Assembly: GCA_041912175.1 (NCBI GenBank)
Contig: JAYRNN010000015.1
Location: forward strand, 5,625-69,624
DNA from: CAZAGA01 sp041912175
Lineage (GTDB): Bacteria > Chloroflexota > Anaerolineae > Anaerolineales > UBA4823
Length of the DNA stretch: 64,000 bases
Reading direction: 5' to 3'
In this document: positions 15,639 through 24,497 of the stretch, piece by piece
Layout: every line of letters begins with the position of its first letter
Numbering within the stretch: position 1 is the stretch's first letter
The notes under the pieces: model-generated
What the model was told of the DNA's origin: nothing
The model's database searches: none
The model's input: the letters and a program-made list of their open reading frames with translations, nothing else
Position numbers and translations under genes: made by a program

Positions 15639-18575
15639 TTACACTTTCTCAATGGATAGCTCGCAGCCCTGTTCGTTGGCGGCGTGCAGGTCTTGCTCGG
15701 GGCCCATCACCACCACTCGCCCGCGCGCAGCAACCTGCTCAAGCGCCTCGCCAAAGGTATGAAAATCCTGTAAGGTGGTGGTGAGGATTTGTTCGCGCCT
15801 GACCTGGCGCGCAGCCTCGCTATCGCCTGCCAGGTAGCGCGTCATGGAGGTAAAGCCCTTCGCATCCGGCAACTGGTAGACGTCCATATCGCCGATGGCG
15901 CCGACGATGCTTTTGGTCAACTCTGCCTGGCTCAAGCGCTGCACATCCAGTTGCCGTAGGAATTGCCCGGTCTGGTCGTATATGTGTAGGGTATCCACCA
16001 GGTTGGGATCGCGATAAGATAGAAACGTCAATACCCCTGAGCGATGATCGAACAGTGTGAACCCTCCATAAGCGCCGCCCTGCACGCGCACTTTCTCCCA
16101 CAGCCAGGTGGTGCGCAAGTAATTGGTGATCACAGCAAATGAGCCATGCATCTTGTAACCGCACTCATATAGATTTGCTCCTTTGCCAACGTAATTCACC
16201 TTGGCGGAAATGGCCAATCCCTGGTCGTGCGCCGGGGGTGTAACCTTCCAGTTCTGAAAAATAGGCTTATCGCCGGGCAGCGCGCCTAAGAACCCCAGCA
16301 GCTTCGGTTGGACACTGTCCCAGCCAGCGCGGTCCAGGGTGACATTCGCCAGCAGGCCATCACGATTTACCAGCAAAGCCAGCATGTTCTGCAGTCGGGC
16401 CAACACAGCCGGCCAGTCCCGCTCGATTTCGTCTGTCAGGCGGCGGAGGAAATACAGATAGCTGACTCCGCCCATTTGTTCATCCAACCAACCGGATTCG
16501 CTAAAGAAGGAACGCAGGCGGGTATTGACAAGACGATGTCCGGCGGGAGTCAGCGCAGCTTCCATCTCCGCCTTTTCCTCCAATACCATCTGATGGAGGC
16601 GTTCGGGATTATCCAGGTGAGGGGAACGCAAAATATCATCCAGGATTTGCAGCAGGTCGGGCGTATGTTCGAAGGTGGCTTTGCTGCGCAAGAACAGCCA
16701 GGCGGCCGCATCTGATTTCCCGGGCAGCGCACTGCTAAAGAATGCGGGCCGGATACCGCCGGTGAGTCGCCCGATGCGTTGTGATAGGCGGACAAAATCT
16801 TCTTGTTGTGTACCCATCTCCAACAGCACACGCCCGAACAAAGACGCGTAGGGCAAGTATTCCTGGGGTAGCAAGTGCAGATCCAGGCCCAGGTCCAGGT
16901 AGACGATGCCGTTGGTGGATAAATCATGGAACAGGATGCGAGCGCCATCCTGCTGCAACGTCTCGATCGGAATGAGTTTGTTCTGGCGCTGGAGATCATC
17001 CAGGCGCAAACTGGGGATGGTCGCCAGGGCTTCTGGTGAGTCGGGTGTTTCTTGGTATAGGTTAAGCTGGCGAGTATTTTCTAACGCGGCTTGCAAACGT
17101 TGTGCGTCCATCGTGGCGCGAATCCCGGCCAGCTTTTCTGTTTCGACCTCTTCGAGGCGTGCGTTAAGCCCGGGCTCGGGCAGCATGATTATAGTGGTAC
17201 GGTGTGTGTTATCCAGAAAATATTGGCGGATCAGGTCTTCGAAATATAGCTCGCCGGCAGCCAGGCGCGCCTTAATGGCTTGCAGTGGCGCTTCGAAGGC
17301 CAAAGGCGCCAGGGGATCGCCGTCATACAGCCAGGTGGTCAGGCTGCGCAGCATTAAGAGCAGTCCGCGCGGAAATGCACCGGTATTGTTCTCTCGTAAG
17401 CGGAATTCGATCGTATTTAAGGCAGCCATTACAGCTTGCGGATCGATGCCATCCTGAGCAAGCTGCACCAAAGTGGCGAGCACTAGAGCTTCGACTTTTT
17501 CGAAGTTAGCTTGCCCTGCTTCGTCTGCGCTGTCTATCCCTTTCAGGCCCGTGGAAAAGATCATCTGGCGCAGGTCGCTATCCAGGCCGCCTCCTGCCAG
17601 GTCCTCGCCCAGGCCAGAGTCGATCAGCGCTTTGCGCAATGGCGAGGCAGGTGTTCCGATTAAGATGTATGCCAGGATATTCAGCCCAAGGTTGCGTTCC
17701 ATTTCCAATGGTTCTGGCAGCAACCAATTGACCACCAGCATGCCTTTCTTCCCATCCTGCTCGTCGCCTGCGTCGTAGGCAATCGTCTGGCGCCTGGGCT
17801 GGGGGAAGCGCGCTTGCAACGGGATGGCCGAATCGACCTGGCGGGAGCCAAAACTCTGCAAAGCCAGGTCCATACGGCGTAGACGTTCTTCAGGGTCATC
17901 ATCACCATAGAAATAGATGCGCGCATTCGAAGGGTGGTAATACGTTTCGTGAAAGGCTTTGAACTGGGGATAGGTCAAGTCTGGGATATAGCGCGGGTCG
18001 CCGCCTGAGTCGACGCCATACGGATTGTCTGGGAAAAGCGATTGCTGGGCATAGCGACCGAGCAAGCTGTCCGGCGAGGAGTAAGCGCCTTTCATTTCAT
18101 TGAAAACCACGCCTTTAAAGACCAGGGGGGCTTCCAGGTCGTCCAGCTCGTAATGCCAGCCTTCCTGATCCAGGGTACGCGGCTCGATTAAGGGATGGAA
18201 GACAGCGTCGATATACACGTCGATCAGATTGTAAAAATCCTGCAGGTTTTGACTGGCTACCGGATAGCAGGTTTTGTCGGGGAAGGTCATGGCGTTCAGG
18301 AAGGTATTCAATGAACCTTTGACCAGCTCCACAAAGGGCTCTTTGACCGGGTATTTGCGTGATCCACACAAGACGGCGTGCTCCATAATATGGGCGACGC
18401 CGGTAGAATCGGATGGCGGTGTGCGAAAAGTGACCCCAAAAACCTTATTTTCATCCGCGTTTTCCATGGAAAGCAATTGCGCCCCGCTCTGCATGTGCCG
18501 GTAGAGACGGGCCTGGGTATTCAGCTCGGGGAGTTCCTGCTCTTTAATCAGAATAAAACCATGGGTTTCGTTCAT
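15639..18575 (-). CDS. M16C metalloprotease, presequence-protease/PreP-like
   Basis: A 978-residue zinc peptidase with the inverted motif HxxEH at H62-E65-H66 (AHIMEHAVLCGSRKYP), followed by the family segment FLNAMTFPDKTCYPVASQN and VVFNEMKGAYSS. PreP-type enzymes are clamshells that degrade short unstructured peptides. No signal peptide is visible, so a cytoplasmic location is likely. It sits between the FAD subunit gene (22 bases) and the FeS-Mo gene (18 bases) of a molybdenum hydroxylase run. That spacing implies co-transcription, though no functional link is known. Confidence 0.93.
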   Translation of the reverse strand: MNETHGFILIKEQELPELNTQARLYRHMQSGAQLLSMENADENKVFGVTFRTPPSDSTGVAHIMEHAVLCGSRKYPVKEPFVELVKGSLNTFLNAMTFPDKTCYPVASQNLQDFYNLIDVYIDAVFHPLIEPRTLDQEGWHYELDDLEAPLVFKGVVFNEMKGAYSSPDSLLGRYAQQSLFPDNPYGVDSGGDPRYIPDLTYPQFKAFHETYYHPSNARIYFYGDDDPEERLRRMDLALQSFGSRQVDSAIPLQARFPQPRRQTIAYDAGDEQDGKKGMLVVNWLLPEPLEMERNLGLNILAYILIGTPASPLRKALIDSGLGEDLAGGGLDSDLRQMIFSTGLKGIDSADEAGQANFEKVEALVLATLVQLAQDGIDPQAVMAALNTIEFRLRENNTGAFPRGLLLMLRSLTTWLYDGDPLAPLAFEAPLQAIKARLAAGELYFEDLIRQYFLDNTHRTTIIMLPEPGLNARLEEVETEKLAGIRATMDAQRLQAALENTRQLNLYQETPDSPEALATIPSLRLDDLQRQNKLIPIETLQQDGARILFHDLSTNGIVYLDLGLDLHLLPQEYLPYASLFGRVLLEMGTQQEDFVRLSQRIGRLTGGIRPAFFSSALPGKSDAAAWLFLRSKATFEHTPDLLQILDDILRSPHLDNPERLHQMVLEEKAEMEAALTPAGHRLVNTRLRSFFSESGWLDEQMGGVSYLYFLRRLTDEIERDWPAVLARLQNMLALLVNRDGLLANVTLDRAGWDSVQPKLLGFLGALPGDKPIFQNWKVTPPAHDQGLAISAKVNYVGKGANLYECGYKMHGSFAVITNYLRTTWLWEKVRVQGGAYGGFTLFDHRSGVLTFLSYRDPNLVDTLHIYDQTGQFLRQLDVQRLSQAELTKSIVGAIGDMDVYQLPDAKGFTSMTRYLAGDSEAARQVRREQILTTTLQDFHTFGEALEQVAARGRVVVMGPEQDLHAANEQGCELSIEKV

Positions 18576-18597
18576 TCCATCTGTCCTATGTTACCCA

Positions 18598-19344
18598 TTA
18601 CACTTTACCGAGCGCTCTTTCTGCCAGTACCCCCGCCATCTCCTCGCGGTACTCGGCCGAAGCCCATTTGTCGCCGGCCTGGCTGTAAGCGCTGCGAGCA
18701 GCCACATCAATACCAGAGGGCTCGCCGCCATCGAAGGCCAGGCTGGGAGCGCTGCCAAAACCGCCCAGCGCCAGGCGGGTCCGGCCTGAAGGCCATCTGG
18801 CCGCGGCGGCGCACACCAGGGGTAGGTCGGCCGGCGTGCGTGCTACGTATTCGTAAGCCAGAGTGACGTTGAGCGGCAGGACGATCTGCGTGATCAGCCG
18901 TCCCTGCAGGCGTCGAGCGCGCAAGGGTAGTAGATCTCCCAGTGAAACCTGCTCCGAGCCGGGCAGGATGGTCAAGAACGCGTCCAGTGCCAGCAGTGCG
19001 GTGGCAAACGGCGAGCGCCCACTTGCAGCAACCAGCGTGCCCGCCGTGCTGGCGACCTGGCGTAGATTATGCGTCGCTTCGAGCTGGATAACCTTTTTTA
19101 GAGCATCCGGGGTTGGGCCATCCAGCAGAGTTTGCAAAGTGACCATTGCCCCGATCTCCAGGGTATTGCCGCGTTGGACGATTTGATCCAGGCCGAGGGC
19201 CTGTAAATCGACCACAGCCAGGGGAATGCTGGTTGTGCGATCGAGCGCTGTACCACCCGCCAGGGGCAGGCTGAGCGGCTGATTGCGAGTAAGCAGCGCT
19301 ACAGCGTCATCCAGATTGGTCGGACGATGATATTCTGTGATCAT
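18598..19344 (-). CDS. FAD-binding subunit of a molybdenum hydroxylase
   Basis: A 248-residue protein of the CoxM/XdhB type, with LPLAGGTALDR near residue 26, the second FAD segment TAGTLVAASGRSPFATALLALDA near 101 and the C-terminal segment GDKWASAEYREEMAGVLAERAL. The second FAD motif is altered compared with the usual T-x-GGN form: TAGTLVAASG lacks the GGN. The family average is about 280 residues, so this one is on the short side. It overlaps the thioesterase gene by four bases (ATGA) upstream. It most likely completes the enzyme encoded at 12579-15620. Confidence 0.88.
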   Translation of the reverse strand: MITEYHRPTNLDDAVALLTRNQPLSLPLAGGTALDRTTSIPLAVVDLQALGLDQIVQRGNTLEIGAMVTLQTLLDGPTPDALKKVIQLEATHNLRQVASTAGTLVAASGRSPFATALLALDAFLTILPGSEQVSLGDLLPLRARRLQGRLITQIVLPLNVTLAYEYVARTPADLPLVCAAAARWPSGRTRLALGGFGSAPSLAFDGGEPSGIDVAARSAYSQAGDKWASAEYREEMAGVLAERALGKV

Positions 19345-19841
19345 AACCCTTCTTCTCCGTAGACCCGCCAGCCAAGTGCATCCAGGTCGACATTGTCGAT
19401 CATTCCGCTGGGCACATCCGCCAGGAGCGCCTCCGCCTCGGCAAGCAGCTCGCCATCCTGGCTATAGATAGCACTGTTGGCTTCAGCATAGCGCCCTTTG
19501 CTGGGACCGGCCTGGCCAACCAATCGCAAGGGCTGTCCGGTTGGCACGTTGCGACGGTAACGTACCTTCAATTGAGCGGTGAACATAAAACGGGGGGTCT
19601 CGCCGTTGCCCATATGGGAACGGCCGGCCACCTCGTCCAACATGGCGGCAATAATCCCACCGTGGGTGATGCCGGGATAGCCTTGAAAATGCTCCGGTAG
19701 CGTTACTTCGGCGTTAACCTCGCCAGGAGTGGTCTCGAAGAAGCGCAGGTGAAGGCCGACCGGGTTTGAGACGCCGCACACAAAACAGTGCTGAGAACTG
19801 GGTTGGAGAGCTGCGGCAGGTATATGGCTGTCGTTTTGCAT
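19341..19841 (-). CDS. Hotdog-fold acyl-CoA thioesterase, PaaI type
   Basis: A roughly 166-residue hotdog protein. It has CFVCGVSNPVGLHLRFFE near the N-terminus, then the core motif GYPGITHGGIIAAMLDEVAG with the HGG loop and the catalytic Asp/Glu, then a strand RFMFTAQLKVRYRRNVPTG. PaaI-type enzymes hydrolyse acyl-CoA thioesters. The reading frame is open further upstream to 19910, but the ATG at 19841 follows AAAGGA and the homologous region starts after it; the ATG at 19862 is an alternative. It is the first gene of the leftward molybdenum hydroxylase run and overlaps the FAD subunit gene. Confidence 0.82.
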   Translation of the reverse strand: MQNDSHIPAAALQPSSQHCFVCGVSNPVGLHLRFFETTPGEVNAEVTLPEHFQGYPGITHGGIIAAMLDEVAGRSHMGNGETPRFMFTAQLKVRYRRNVPTGQPLRLVGQAGPSKGRYAEANSAIYSQDGELLAEAEALLADVPSGMIDNVDLDALGWRVYGEEGL

Positions 19842-19926
19842 CGAGGGTGACAATCCTTTCATTGGTTTAGGCCTGGGAAAGATGAAATCAAGCGGTGCCT
19901 TATTATACATCGCGGGAGACGGGTCT

Positions 19927-21213
19927 TTAAATTTTGCCCGTCAGCCAGTAGGTGTGCATTTTCCCCTTGCCTTTGACTTCGATCACCCCGCGGTCTTCGA
20001 AGATGTAATGATCCCTAAGTAATTCGTAAAGTGACTCACAAACCTGGATCCTGCCTGGTAGACCATGTGACTCCATGCGGCTGGCTGTGTTGACGGTGTC
20101 GCCCCATAGGTCATAGGCAAACTTGCGCCAGCCGATCACACCCGCCACAACTGGGCCGCTGTGGAGGCCAATTCTGACCTGGATCGGGAACACAATTTGC
20201 GAATCTAATCCCGCGATCGCCTGCTGCATATCCAGGGCCAGCTCGGCCAGCGCCTGGGCATGATCGGGACGCGGAATCGGCAGCCCGCTTACGACCATAT
20301 AGGCATCACCAACTGTCTTTATCTTTTCTAGCGTACGCTGCTCGGTTAATTCATCGAAGGTTGAAAAGACTTTGTTCAAGAGCTGCACCACTTCAGCAGG
20401 CGGCAGGCGCGTTGAGAGCGGCGTGAAGTCAACGATATCAGCAAATAGAACGCTGATGGAAGGGTAGAAATCGGCGATATCCTCGCCGCGCTTCAACCGC
20501 TCGGCAATCGGGGCTGGTAAAACATTCAGCAGCAGAGCGCTGGAGCGATCCTCTTCTTTTTGAATGATCAGGCGCTGGATAAAATTTCGCCGGATGGACA
20601 GCTCATAAAAATAATTTCCAATGCAACCCACAATCGCCAGAGTGATCAGGAAACTATTTTGGACAACGAAAACGACGATCGAGGTTTGAGTCTTGAAGAA
20701 ATCGAAGCGAAATGCATATGCCAGGGGGCTGAGCAGAAGCAGCGCCAGGCTGACCCAAAAAACGTTCGCGAACTGCGGCCCTGGAACGGTATAAAGGAAC
20801 ATCAGAATGACCGTCAGGCCATAGATGTAGTAATAGTATCCCACTTCTCCCGGTTGGGCCAGCCGCACCATTGCGATTATCCCCAGGCCGGCAGTAAGGG
20901 TCACCATGACCGTCAGCGGCCGCATTATCTGGCGATAGGCATCGCTAAAACTGGCCAGAATGATCATCACGATGACCGGCGCGCCCATGCCAAAACGGAT
21001 GATCCATACCTGTTTGTAGGAAATTGGCATGGCCCACAGGTCAATAATGCCAAAGATCGACCACAAGATCAGCCCAAGCACCAGACCGATGCGGTTGATC
21101 CACAAGAAGTTCTCGAAATAGTATTCCTGGAATTCCGCCTCAATCGATTTTGGAAATGGCAGGCGGCGCTGCTCTGATAACTGGATAAGATCACTCAAAG
21201 ATGGTGTAAACAT
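19927..21213 (-). CDS. Membrane-bound class III adenylate/guanylate cyclase
   Basis: A 428-residue protein. About six hydrophobic segments occupy residues 35-205, and a cytosolic cyclase domain occupies residues about 235-425. In the domain: FADIVDFTPLS with the first metal Asp, EKIKTVGDAYMVVSG with the purine-contact Lys and second metal Asp, and YDLWGDTVNTASRME with the second purine-contact Asp and the transition-state Asn/Arg pair. The Lys/Asp pair favours ATP as substrate, so cAMP is the probable product. It is transcribed away from glmS. A coiled-coil-like stretch IQRLIIQKEEDRSSALLLNVLP links membrane and catalytic parts (quoted in part by position, residues about 220-240). Confidence 0.93.
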   Translation of the reverse strand: MFTPSLSDLIQLSEQRRLPFPKSIEAEFQEYYFENFLWINRIGLVLGLILWSIFGIIDLWAMPISYKQVWIIRFGMGAPVIVMIILASFSDAYRQIMRPLTVMVTLTAGLGIIAMVRLAQPGEVGYYYYIYGLTVILMFLYTVPGPQFANVFWVSLALLLLSPLAYAFRFDFFKTQTSIVVFVVQNSFLITLAIVGCIGNYFYELSIRRNFIQRLIIQKEEDRSSALLLNVLPAPIAERLKRGEDIADFYPSISVLFADIVDFTPLSTRLPPAEVVQLLNKVFSTFDELTEQRTLEKIKTVGDAYMVVSGLPIPRPDHAQALAELALDMQQAIAGLDSQIVFPIQVRIGLHSGPVVAGVIGWRKFAYDLWGDTVNTASRMESHGLPGRIQVCESLYELLRDHYIFEDRGVIEVKGKGKMHTYWLTGKI

Positions 21214-21241
21214 AATAAAAATAATACCACATAGATTACGG

Positions 21242-21247
21242 TATAAT
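21242..21247 (+). promoter_or_regulatory. -10 box for the glmS transcript
   Basis: TATAAT lies 28 bases before the first base of the ribozyme's cleavage product. The -35 region is poorly conserved. This spacing fits a transcript that starts a short distance before the ribozyme cleavage site. Confidence 0.5.
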
Positions 21248-21275
21248 TGCCCTCTGAATATTTCAAGGGAAGATA

Positions 21276-21488
21276 GCGCATGGGCTGGATACGATGCGTG
21301 TGAATAGACACCATTTAGCAGTAAATTGTCAATTTACACTATCTACTTCAGTTGACGAGGATGAGGGTTCCCTGCTTCACGGCAGGGATACAAGAAAATC
21401 GAATGATCAGCGGAAGCCCTCCGGGTGCACCATCACCCGCCATCTTTCCCTCCAACGTGAACCTCGAACCAACGCTGCCCGGGTGACC
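21276..21488 (+). promoter_or_regulatory. glmS ribozyme (glucosamine-6-phosphate riboswitch)
   Basis: The conserved core of the glmS ribozyme is readable. The cleavage context A^GCGC lies at 21275/21276. GTTGACGAGG, the most conserved strand of the core, is at 21351-21360. It is followed by GAGGG (21363-21367), which pairs with CCCTC (21417-21421) around AATCGAATGATCAGCGGAAG, and then CGG. CTGGA (near 21285) can pair with TTCAG just before GTTGACGAGG. TCACCCG (21433-21439) pairs with CGGGTGA (21480-21486) as the closing P3-like helix. An extra 7-bp hairpin (TCCCTGC/GCAGGGA, 21369-21388) is inserted in the core loop. It lies about 105 bases before glmS, as expected: the transcript cleaves itself when glucosamine-6-phosphate is high, which lowers glmS expression. 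Confidence 0.85.
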
Positions 21489-21592
21489 GGACAGACAATC
21501 CTTCGGGGAGTGGTAATTAAATCGCAGTAGATCATTCGCGACATCCTTCGTCTTGAGTGATCTGCATATTCGAACTATGGAGGGCTCTCTCT

Positions 21593-23437
21593 ATGTGTGG
21601 CATTGTTGGGTATATTGGACCGCGGGATGCAACGCCGGTCATCTTGAATGGACTGAAGCGGCTGGAATATCGCGGCTATGACTCGGCTGGTCTGGCGATT
21701 CTACAAGACGGCCAGATCGAGGTGCGTCGTGAGGCCGGCAAATTGGCGCGCCTGGCGACCCTGGTCGATGAGCAACCTGTCCATGGACAGGTTGGCATCG
21801 GGCATACACGCTGGGCAACGCATGGAGCGCCCAGCGCTCGCAACGCCCATCCTCATCTGGGCAGCACCGGCGAGGTGGTTGTGGTGCATAACGGGATCGT
21901 CGAAAACTTCCTGGAACTGCGCGAAGAGTTGACTGCTGAAGGCGTGATCTTCAACTCTGATACGGATACGGAAGTGATCGTGCACCTGGTCGAACGCTAT
22001 TTGTCGACGAAGACGGGTTTGACGGAAGCCGTCCGTCTGGCGCTGAAACACCTCAAAGGCGCTCACGGGGTGGTCGTTTTATCTTCGAACGAGCCCGATA
22101 AGATCATCGCCGCCCGCATCGGCAACGCCGGCGGGGTGGTGATCGGCCTTGGCGAGGACGAATCCTTCATCGCCTCCGATCTGCCAGCCATCCTGGAGTA
22201 TACCCACAGGATGATTTTCCTCGAATCGCAGCAAATGGCGGTGGTCACTCGCCAGGGTGCAGTAGTTTCGACCCTGGATAACAAGCTCGTACACGTCCAG
22301 GTGCACAACGTATCCTGGGATCCGGTGGCGGCCGAAAAAGGCGAGTATCGCCACTTTATGGCCAAGGAAATCTACGAACAAGTGCGTGGGTTAACCGATA
22401 CCATCGCCGGGCGGGTGGATTTTGAAAATGGCCAGGGCGTTCGCTTGCCCGAACTGAACCTCAGCGCCGAACAAGCCCGCCAGATCCAAAAAATCTTTAT
22501 CACTGCTTGCGGCACCGCTTCTCATGCCGGCATGGTTGGCAAGGTGTTAATTGAGCACATCGCACGCCTGCCGGTCGAAGTAGATATTGCCTCGGAGTTC
22601 CGCTATCGGGATCCGATTATAGATAAAAACACAGTTGTTCTGGCCATATCGCAATCCGGCGAGACTGCCGACACCCTGGCGGCGATGGAAGAAGCGCGCA
22701 AAAAAGGCGCTACGTTGTGGTCGATCGTCAATGCAATCGGCTCCCAGGCGATGCGTATTGCGGATGGTTATATCTCCATGCAGACCGGGCCCGAGATTGG
22801 CGTGGCTTCTACCAAGGCTTACACAGCGCCGCTGGTAGATCTTTATATGCTGGCGGTGTTGTTGGGCACGCTGCGTGGGACGCTTGACAAACCCACCCGC
22901 CGTAAACTACTGGCCGATCTGCGCCTGGCGCCTGACTTAGTTGGGCGCTGCCTGGATCGCGATCAGGACGTGGAAAAAGTAGCGCGTACCCTGGTGAACA
23001 CCCAACATTGCCTGTATTTGGGGCGCGGCATTAATATGCCGACTGCCTTTGAGGGCGCTTTGAAGCTCAAGGAGATTTCCTATATCCATGCTGAGGGCTA
23101 TGCGGCAGGCGAAATGAAGCACGGCCCGATCGCTTTGATCGACCGGGATATGCCGGTAGTGGTGATTGCTCCGCGTGATCCGTGGTATGACAAGATGCTC
23201 AGCCAACTAGAGCAGGCCAAAGCGCGCGGCGGCAGGGTCATCGCAGTAGCAACGGACGGTGACACAACCATCGCTAGCCTGGCCGACCACGTCCTGTGGG
23301 TGCCCGAGACGCCCTGGCTGCTCAGCCCGGTGGTGACAGTCATCCCCTTGCAAATGCTGGCGTATCACATTGCCACGTTAAGAGGCCTGGATGTAGACCA
23401 GCCAAGGAATTTGGCAAAGAGTGTGACGGTGGAGTAG
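21593..23437 (+). CDS. glmS: Glutamine:fructose-6-phosphate aminotransferase (isomerising)
   Basis: A 614-residue cytoplasmic enzyme that makes glucosamine-6-phosphate from fructose-6-phosphate and glutamine, the first step to UDP-GlcNAc. Cys2 (MCGIVGYIG) is the nucleophile of the glutaminase domain, followed by LEYRGYDSAGLA and HTRWATHG. The two SIS domains contain TACGTASHAG, ISQSGETADTLAAM and GVASTKAYTA. The end DQPRNLAKSVTVE is the classic C-terminal loop that caps the sugar site. The ATG at 21593 is fixed by Cys2 and by GGAGGG 8 bases upstream. The glmS ribozyme precedes it. Confidence 0.97.
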   Translation: MCGIVGYIGPRDATPVILNGLKRLEYRGYDSAGLAILQDGQIEVRREAGKLARLATLVDEQPVHGQVGIGHTRWATHGAPSARNAHPHLGSTGEVVVVHNGIVENFLELREELTAEGVIFNSDTDTEVIVHLVERYLSTKTGLTEAVRLALKHLKGAHGVVVLSSNEPDKIIAARIGNAGGVVIGLGEDESFIASDLPAILEYTHRMIFLESQQMAVVTRQGAVVSTLDNKLVHVQVHNVSWDPVAAEKGEYRHFMAKEIYEQVRGLTDTIAGRVDFENGQGVRLPELNLSAEQARQIQKIFITACGTASHAGMVGKVLIEHIARLPVEVDIASEFRYRDPIIDKNTVVLAISQSGETADTLAAMEEARKKGATLWSIVNAIGSQAMRIADGYISMQTGPEIGVASTKAYTAPLVDLYMLAVLLGTLRGTLDKPTRRKLLADLRLAPDLVGRCLDRDQDVEKVARTLVNTQHCLYLGRGINMPTAFEGALKLKEISYIHAEGYAAGEMKHGPIALIDRDMPVVVIAPRDPWYDKMLSQLEQAKARGGRVIAVATDGDTTIASLADHVLWVPETPWLLSPVVTVIPLQMLAYHIATLRGLDVDQPRNLAKSVTVE

Positions 23438-23534
23438 CCAACCGCAGCGCGATCCGGGAGTATACAGGATCGAAACAGAATCCGGGAAAATCGGAAATCT
23501 TTTTATAACTAAATATAATCGCCTTCTAGTTCGT

Positions 23535-24008
23535 TTAAGCTCTTTCTTCTAGAAAATTGGCGAAAGCAGACAATTCAGCTTTAACCCCGGTAAAGCAAAC
23601 TGGGAGCGAAGTCACGAGCTTCTCAATCTTGATCGGATCGAACCTGAATGTATAGACGTTCCTGACAACATGCCGGAAGCCGCGATACTCGTTTAGTTGC
23701 TGGAAAACCTGATCGGAAATGACTGCGGGCCGAGTTACCGGTACCTCTTCCGTCATTCGCTGCAGTAAGGAGATATGCCAGCCTTCTCCCCCCGGCAAAC
23801 TGCCATCCACATTTTCAGCAATTAATTCAAAAATACGTTCCAGACCCGAATAAAAGTCATGTAAGTTGAGCGCCACGCTATCCAGGTAATAGTCATCGCC
23901 AGAAGTCTTAGCTCGCTGCCAAATATCAAGTACCCGTTCCGTAACTCGCTCAAGGTCTGACAGGTTGCCCCGGATACGAGTTGATAACGCTTTCAGTCGG
24001 TTATTCAC
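23535..24008 (-). CDS. HEPN-domain protein, HepT-like (toxin side of a MNT/HEPN pair)
   Basis: A 157-residue, mostly helical HEPN-type protein. HepT toxins are RNases, or targets of AMPylation by the partner, with a conserved R-x4-6-H motif near the C-terminal third. Here the equivalent segment is GFRHVVRNVYTF, residues 110-121: R112 is kept, but the position where relatives usually have His (RHxxRHxY) is Asn117. The start overlaps the end of the nucleotidyltransferase gene by four bases, which fits the standard MNT-HEPN arrangement. The His-to-Asn change may mean a weakened or altered activity. Confidence 0.78.
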   Translation of the reverse strand: MNNRLKALSTRIRGNLSDLERVTERVLDIWQRAKTSGDDYYLDSVALNLHDFYSGLERIFELIAENVDGSLPGGEGWHISLLQRMTEEVPVTRPAVISDQVFQQLNEYRGFRHVVRNVYTFRFDPIKIEKLVTSLPVCFTGVKAELSAFANFLEERA

Positions 24009-24400
24009 AGCGGTTTTCCGTGTCTCTGAATAGATTGCAATAGATCAGGGCTGCAATCTTCTGGAGCAAGCAAGCTGATCTTTATATCGCTGCTCAGACT
24101 GATTACCGCCGCAACAGCAGCATAAAATCTCTCCTGTGAGATTCCCCAGGCTGCCAGGTCAATATCTGACCAGGGGGTAAAGCTCTGTGGCTGTGCCAAT
24201 GAGCCAAACAGAATAACTTTATTGGCAAAATATTCGCGCTTCAGCAGATCGGCAGCTTTATGGGCTAATTGCATTGCCCGTCGCTTCCGCCTGGAGAGCT
24301 TTGCGCGCTGCAAAGTATCTCTGTGCTGAATTGCGGCTGCAGGGTCATAGGTCTTCCATTGCTCTGCCGTGAGCTCCAATGCAGTTCGGGCCATGATCAA
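24005..24400 (-). CDS. Minimal nucleotidyltransferase-domain protein (MntA-like antitoxin side)
   Basis: A 131-residue protein with the nucleotidyltransferase fingerprint GS-x10-D-x-D: VILFGSLAQPQSFTPWSDIDLAAWG, residues about 64-88 (key residues G66, S67, D78, D80 by approximate count). The N-terminal 55 residues are helical and basic (RAKLSRRKRRAMQLAHKAAD). In MNT-HEPN pairs this protein neutralises the HEPN protein, in some systems by adding AMP to a tyrosine. Its start is either the ATG at 24400 or the one at 24394. It is translationally coupled to the HEPN gene. Confidence 0.8.
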   Translation of the reverse strand: MIMARTALELTAEQWKTYDPAAAIQHRDTLQRAKLSRRKRRAMQLAHKAADLLKREYFANKVILFGSLAQPQSFTPWSDIDLAAWGISQERFYAAVAAVISLSSDIKISLLAPEDCSPDLLQSIQRHGKPL

Positions 24401-24497
24401 ATTATAACAACGATTTTAACGATTGACACTGCCAGCAGGTATTTTCTGCACGACTTTAACTAGAATGAGTTTTAACAGAGCACAGAAGGTCAAAGGC

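Noticed and set aside
21294..21530. Open frame of 78 codons upstream of glmS
   Set aside because: It lies inside the glmS ribozyme and has no coding signals; the RNA structure explains the sequence.
23438..23534. Inverted repeat CGATCC/GGATCG after glmS as a terminator
   Set aside because: The stem is only 6 bp and no T-run follows it directly; not strong enough to annotate.
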